Shown here piece after piece: positions 6,737 to 9,488 of a stretch of DNA of 9,488 nucleotides. The first letter of the stretch is position 1. Each line of letters starts with the position of its first letter. The notes beneath the pieces were generated by a model. That model did not search any database and was not told the DNA's origin. It saw only the letters and a list, made by a program, of their open reading frames with translations. The stretch comes from Dehalococcoidia bacterium (GTDB lineage Bacteria > Chloroflexota > Dehalococcoidia > Dehalococcoidales > W498): assembly GCA_030608125.1 (NCBI GenBank), contig JAUWEU010000016.1, positions 1 through 9,488 on the forward strand. The letters run 5' to 3'. The translations under genes and the position numbers were made by a program.

Positions 6737-7294
6737 ATGGTTAGCGACACTTTATGGAATATTGAGGAAAAGATGCAAATGTCTATTAAGGCTCTGAAGA
6801 GGGAATTGGCCACTATCCGCACTGGGCATGCTACCCCGGCCTTGATAGAACATATAAAGGTAGAGTATGCTGGCGCTCTCATCCCGCTGAATCAAATTGC
6901 CGGCATCTCTGCGCCTGAAGCCAGGCTCCTTGTTATTCAACCTTGGGACCCAGGCAGTATACATAGTATAGAGAAGTCCATCCTGAAGTCCGACCTGGGA
7001 CTAAATCCAATCAATGATGGGACTGTTATTCGGTTAAATCTCCCTCCGCTCACTGAAGAGAGGCGACAGGAGCTAATTAAGGTAGTGCGTAGGAGGGTTG
7101 AAGAAAGAAGGATAGCCATACGCAACCTAAGACGTGAAGCTATGGATGAATTAAAAAGATTAGAGAAAAATAAGGACATATCGCAGGATGAGCATAAGCG
7201 CTCCTTAGACCAGCTACAAAAGCTAACCGATAGCTTTATAGCTGATGCCGAACAAATCGGACAAGATAAAGAAGTAGAACTCGCCGAGGTCTAA
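6737..7294 (+). CDS. frr: Ribosome recycling factor
   Basis: RRF, with EF-G, splits the post-termination ribosome. The 185-aa product has the same length as the E. coli protein when started at ATG 6737. Upstream TTG 6716 and GTG 6725 lie inside pyrH and would add residues the family lacks. The tRNA-shaped two-domain fold is readable: the first helix of domain I (VSDTLWNIEEKMQMSIKAL), RTGHA at 28-32, then domain II (EYAGALIPLNQIAGISAPEAR, LGLNPINDGTVIRLNLPPL), and the return to the helical bundle with TEERRQEL, AIRNLRREA and DEHKRSLDQLQKLTD. The commonly seen RTGRA is RTGHA here, an Arg-to-His change at residue 31. No good ribosome-binding site precedes the ATG; the 4-nt distance to the pyrH stop suggests coupling. 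Confidence 0.97.
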   Translation: MVSDTLWNIEEKMQMSIKALKRELATIRTGHATPALIEHIKVEYAGALIPLNQIAGISAPEARLLVIQPWDPGSIHSIEKSILKSDLGLNPINDGTVIRLNLPPLTEERRQELIKVVRRRVEERRIAIRNLRREAMDELKRLEKNKDISQDEHKRSLDQLQKLTDSFIADAEQIGQDKEVELAEV

Positions 7295-7299
7295 CCGGG

Positions 7300-7323
7300 T
7301 TAGCCAAGCCTCTAAACGGCTAA
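7300..7323 (+). other. Inverted repeat between frr and uppS
   Basis: TTAGCC (7300-7305) and GGCTAA (7318-7323) form a perfect 6-bp stem with a 12-nt loop. There is no T-run behind it, so it is not an intrinsic terminator. It abuts a possible TTG start of uppS at 7326 and would hinder its use, one reason to prefer the ATG at 7341. Confidence 0.35.
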
Positions 7324-7340
7324 TATTGAGTAGTGAGATT

Positions 7341-8057
7341 ATGACTGCCTCGTCAGCTATGAGAGAAATTGCTTGCTTGCCCAACCATATAGCCATTGTG
7401 CCCGACGGTAATCGTAGATGGGCAGAACAGCGTGGACTACCTCCGCTTGAAGGACACCGGGCAGGGTCACAAAACCTGCGCACTATAATTGAGTACCTTA
7501 ACGATTACCACATAAAATATGTAACTGTTTACACCTTCTCTACCGAAAACTGGAATCGTCCTCAAGATGAGGTCAGAGGTTTATTCCGTCTCTCAGCAGA
7601 GGTGATAGGTAAAGATGCCCTCAGACTTCATAAGAGGGGCATTAGATTTCGTCACGTTGGTCGCTTTCAACAACTCTCATTAAGTCTACAACGAGCAATA
7701 AATAAGGCAGTAGGGTTAACCAAAGATAATACTGGAATGACGCTTAGCCTTGCCTTCAACTATGGGGGACGTAGTGAAATTTTAGATGCGGTACGCCGCC
7801 TTATAGCTGAAGGTATCCCACCCCAGAGTATAGACGAAAGAGTATTTAGTAATTACCTCTATACTGCCGGCTTACCCGATGTTGACCTATTAATTCGCAC
7901 TGGTGATGAACTCCGCCTTAGCAACTTTTTAATGTGGCAAACAGCTTATAGCGAATACTACTTCACTGATGTTCTATGGCCTGACTTTGATGAAAAAGAG
8001 GTTGATAAAGCACTGCTATCCTATAGCCAGAGGCGAAGACGCTTCGGCGGGGATTAA
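7341..8057 (+). CDS. uppS: Isoprenyl (undecaprenyl) diphosphate synthase, cis-type
   Basis: The enzyme condenses isopentenyl diphosphate units in cis onto farnesyl diphosphate to make the C55 lipid carrier for cell-wall or surface-glycan precursors; it acts at the inner face of the membrane. The 238-aa product (from ATG 7341) shows HIAIVPDGNRRWA at 16-28 with the catalytic Asp22, GHRAG (38-42), YTFSTENWNRP (64-74), LAFNYGGRSEI, and RTGDELRLSNF at 186-196 followed by WQTAYSEYYF and WPDF. These are the substrate- and magnesium-binding signatures of the cis-prenyltransferase family. The PDGNRRW form, rather than MDGNGRW, is shared with archaeal and actinobacterial members, so product chain length cannot be fixed by reading. 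Starts at TTG 7326 or ATG 7359 are possible; no start has a strong ribosome-binding site. It lies 46 nt behind frr and is followed by a terminator-like hairpin. Confidence 0.95.
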   Translation: MTASSAMREIACLPNHIAIVPDGNRRWAEQRGLPPLEGHRAGSQNLRTIIEYLNDYHIKYVTVYTFSTENWNRPQDEVRGLFRLSAEVIGKDALRLHKRGIRFRHVGRFQQLSLSLQRAINKAVGLTKDNTGMTLSLAFNYGGRSEILDAVRRLIAEGIPPQSIDERVFSNYLYTAGLPDVDLLIRTGDELRLSNFLMWQTAYSEYYFTDVLWPDFDEKEVDKALLSYSQRRRRFGGD

Positions 8058-8062
8058 AGAGG

Positions 8063-8086
8063 TCAGAAAATCAAAGATTTTTCTGA
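8063..8086 (+). other. AT-rich hairpin after uppS
   Basis: TCAGAAAATC, a 3-nt AAA loop and GATTTTTCTGA form a stem of ten pairs with a single bulged T. It lies 6 nt after the uppS stop and 8 nt before the terminator-like stem, and may protect the 3' end of the upstream message. No T-run follows immediately. Confidence 0.5.
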
Positions 8087-8093
8087 GTATCCA

Positions 8094-8124
8094 CTTCCCC
8101 TTATTCAGGGGAAGATAATTTTTT
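8094..8124 (+). terminator. Intrinsic terminator-like hairpin inside the operon
   Basis: CTTCCCC (8094-8100), a 7-nt loop and GGGGAAG (8108-8114) make a perfect GC-containing 7-bp stem, followed after ATAA by six T residues (8119-8124). This fits a rho-independent terminator. It separates rpsB-tsf-pyrH-frr-uppS from cdsA-dxr, although no convincing promoter follows it. Partial read-through or conditional attenuation is therefore likely if cdsA is transcribed from the operon promoter. Confidence 0.65.
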
Positions 8125-8155
8125 AGAGGGCTGCGCCTCTCCTGGCTGGGGAGAG
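8125..8155 (+). promoter_or_regulatory. Two mutually exclusive hairpins covering the cdsA ribosome-binding site
   Basis: AGAGG (8125-8129) can pair with CCTCT (8136-8140). Alternatively CTCTCC (8137-8142) can pair with GGAGAG (8150-8155), which contains part of the cdsA Shine-Dalgarno stretch GAGAGAGGG. The two cannot form together, so the first would free and the second would hide the translation start. The block GCCTCTCCTGGCTGGGGAGA also looks like the low-complexity, partly palindromic intergenic repeats common in many bacterial genomes; no second copy is present in this window. Confidence 0.4.
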
Positions 8156-8167
8156 AGGGACTTGGGG

Positions 8168-8995
8168 GTGAGGTTAGTAGAAAATCACACGCTTAAGAAA
8201 AGGGTTATAACTGCAGTCTGGGGGATTCCTCTCCTAATCGCTGCTGTCTGGTTTGACAAACCATTACCCTGGTTCACTGTATTATTGGCTATCTGGGGAG
8301 TGCTGGCTGTCTTTGAATTCTATAGGATGGTCGCTGGGGCAAAAGCGCCGCCACTCACCTACTTCGGATTAGTTTGGAGCCTGCTATTTATCCTGAGCCC
8401 TCATTTCAACAATGATTTTATTACATCACCAACTTTATTAACCTCAGCCGTGGTGCTATCTCTAGTCTGGCTTGTACTGCGCCGGCAAAAAGAAGGGGCT
8501 TTTATCGGCTGGGCATGGACAATAGCCGGGATTCTCTATGTAGGCTGGCTACTAAGCTACTTTGTGGCACTGAGAGGTCTGGATGATGGCAGAAACTGGG
8601 TATTTTTTGCCCTGTTTGCCACCTTTGGCTCTGATACTGCTGCTTTCTTTATCGGTAGAGCATTAGGTAGGCACCACCTTGTCCCGAGTATTAGCCCCGG
8701 TAAAACCTGGGAAGGGGCTATAGGTGGAATATTTGGTGCCATTATGATTAGCCTGCTCTTTACTCTGCCTACACCTCTAGGTCTGCCACTCAGCTACTGG
8801 CAGGCAATACTTCTTGGCTTGCTGGTCAGTATTTTTGGTCAACTCGGCGACCTGGTTGAGTCCTTACTCAAACGCAATATGGGAGTAAAGGACTCAGGCA
8901 AGCTATTACCAGGACACGGTGGCTTCCTTGACCGAATAGACAGCATTGTCTTTGCTGGCATAGTGATATACTATTATGTGATATGGGCGGTATGA
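8168..8995 (+). CDS. cdsA: Phosphatidate cytidylyltransferase (CDP-diglyceride synthase)
   Basis: CdsA converts phosphatidic acid and CTP into CDP-diacylglycerol, the precursor of acidic phospholipids, in the cytoplasmic membrane. The ~275-aa product is strongly hydrophobic with about seven or eight membrane segments, starting with VITAVWGIPLLIAAVWF. The cytoplasmic loop SISPGKTWEGAIGG and the C-terminal family signature are both intact: S-L-L-K-R, then K-D-S-G, then PGHGGFLDRID, with the metal-binding Asp residues. GTG 8168 is preferred, with GAGAGAGGG upstream at good spacing; TTG 8162 is an alternative adding two residues. The start lies inside the unusual repeat-like insert that follows uppS. 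The stop overlaps the dxr start as ATGA, so the two are translationally coupled. Confidence 0.95.
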   Translation: MRLVENHTLKKRVITAVWGIPLLIAAVWFDKPLPWFTVLLAIWGVLAVFEFYRMVAGAKAPPLTYFGLVWSLLFILSPHFNNDFITSPTLLTSAVVLSLVWLVLRRQKEGAFIGWAWTIAGILYVGWLLSYFVALRGLDDGRNWVFFALFATFGSDTAAFFIGRALGRHHLVPSISPGKTWEGAIGGIFGAIMISLLFTLPTPLGLPLSYWQAILLGLLVSIFGQLGDLVESLLKRNMGVKDSGKLLPGHGGFLDRIDSIVFAGIVIYYYVIWAV

Positions 8996-9488
8996 TAAAA
9001 AGGTTAGCTGTCCTCGGTTCAACCGGCTCCATAGGTCAGCAAACACTTGAGGTGGTCCGTGCCTTCCCTCATAGATTTCATATAGTTGGGCTGGCGGCAG
9101 GGAAGAACATTGATTTGCTGGCAAAGCAAATTAGAGAGTTTAAGCCAAGGTTTGTTTATTACCAGGGTAGAAAGGCTTACCTGGCTAGTGCTGAATACGA
9201 GTTCCTATCACTGGAAGACATTGCCCGTCATCCTCAAGTGGACATTGTTGTTATAGCTACCTCGGGGAAATCAGGGCTAAGCCCGACACTGGCTGCGGTG
9301 AAAGCTGGCAAGAATGTTGCCCTGGCTAACAAAGAATCGTTGGTTACGGCTGGTGAGATTATCACTGATGAGGCAAAACAGAATTCAGCCCAGATTCTGC
9401 CTATTGATAGCGAGCATAGCGCTATATGGCAATGCCTCAATGGTGAATCACAAAAGGCAACCCGACTTATTCTAACTGCCTCAGGCGG
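8992..9488 (+). CDS. dxr: 1-deoxy-D-xylulose 5-phosphate reductoisomerase, N-terminal part
   Basis: DXR rearranges and reduces DXP to 2-C-methyl-D-erythritol 4-phosphate with NADPH, the committed step of the MEP isoprenoid pathway, which supplies the substrates of UppS nearby. The frame is open from ATG 8992 to the window edge, 165 codons, and is cut off there. The NADPH-binding LGSTGSIG lies at 8-15, then VDIVVIATSGKSGL, the conserved ANKESLV (N113-K114-E115) and LPIDSEHSAIWQCL. The latter carries metal ligands D139 and E141, equivalent to E. coli D150 and E152. ILTASGG is at the edge. The ATG overlaps the cdsA TGA by four bases with no independent ribosome-binding site. All catalytic residues visible are present; the C-terminal half, including the flexible loop, lies outside. 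Confidence 0.96.
   Translation, partial: MIKRLAVLGSTGSIGQQTLEVVRAFPHRFHIVGLAAGKNIDLLAKQIREFKPRFVYYQGRKAYLASAEYEFLSLEDIARHPQVDIVVIATSGKSGLSPTLAAVKAGKNVALANKESLVTAGEIITDEAKQNSAQILPIDSEHSAIWQCLNGESQKATRLILTASG

Overview
The window looks like a piece of an anaerobic bacterial chromosome, most likely a Dehalococcoidia-like member of the Chloroflexota. This is an inference from three things: an NrpR-type nitrogen regulator that is mainly archaeal, a very short (167 aa) elongation factor Ts, and the gene order rpsB-tsf-pyrH-frr-uppS-cdsA-dxr. No marker gene fixes the taxonomy. Nothing in the window looks like a phage, transposon, CRISPR array, tRNA or rRNA.

Left end (1-610). The last ~76 codons of a corrinoid adenosyltransferase (cobO) run rightward. 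They converge with a leftward, unrecognised 116-aa protein that has its own candidate promoter near 660-687. The gap 611-853 holds that promoter and otherwise nothing I can identify.

Leftward operon (4447 down to 854). The order is an NrpR-like regulator, hisF, a free-standing glutamate-synthase-like FMN domain protein, and a small ferredoxin. Spacing is tight: 8 nt (or a 4-nt overlap if the upstream hisF start is used), 11 nt and 26 nt. A good sigma70-type promoter (TTGACA-17-TAAGAT) lies upstream of the regulator gene. An imperfect dyad sits on the predicted transcription start and resembles the GGAA-N6-TTCC operator known for methanogen NrpR. The simplest reading is a self-controlled, nitrogen-responsive operon joining ammonia-related metabolism with histidine synthesis, with the ferredoxin as the likely electron carrier for the FMN protein. 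The actual substrate of the FMN protein is unknown. It lacks the usual 3Fe-4S cysteines of glutamate synthase and carries a different cysteine cluster at its N-terminus. This operon is the most interesting part of the window.

Rightward operon (4565 to the right edge). A divergent promoter with an extended -10 drives rpsB (S2), tsf (EF-Ts), pyrH (UMP kinase), frr (ribosome recycling factor), uppS (cis-prenyl transferase), cdsA (CDP-diglyceride synthase) and dxr (DXP reductoisomerase, cut by the window end). This is a classical translation, envelope-lipid and isoprenoid cluster. rpsB and tsf both start with TTG. Between uppS and cdsA lies a 104-110 nt insert with a strong intrinsic-terminator-like hairpin, followed by two mutually exclusive hairpins around the cdsA ribosome-binding site. 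It may be an attenuator, or an intergenic repeat element that now supplies the cdsA translation start.
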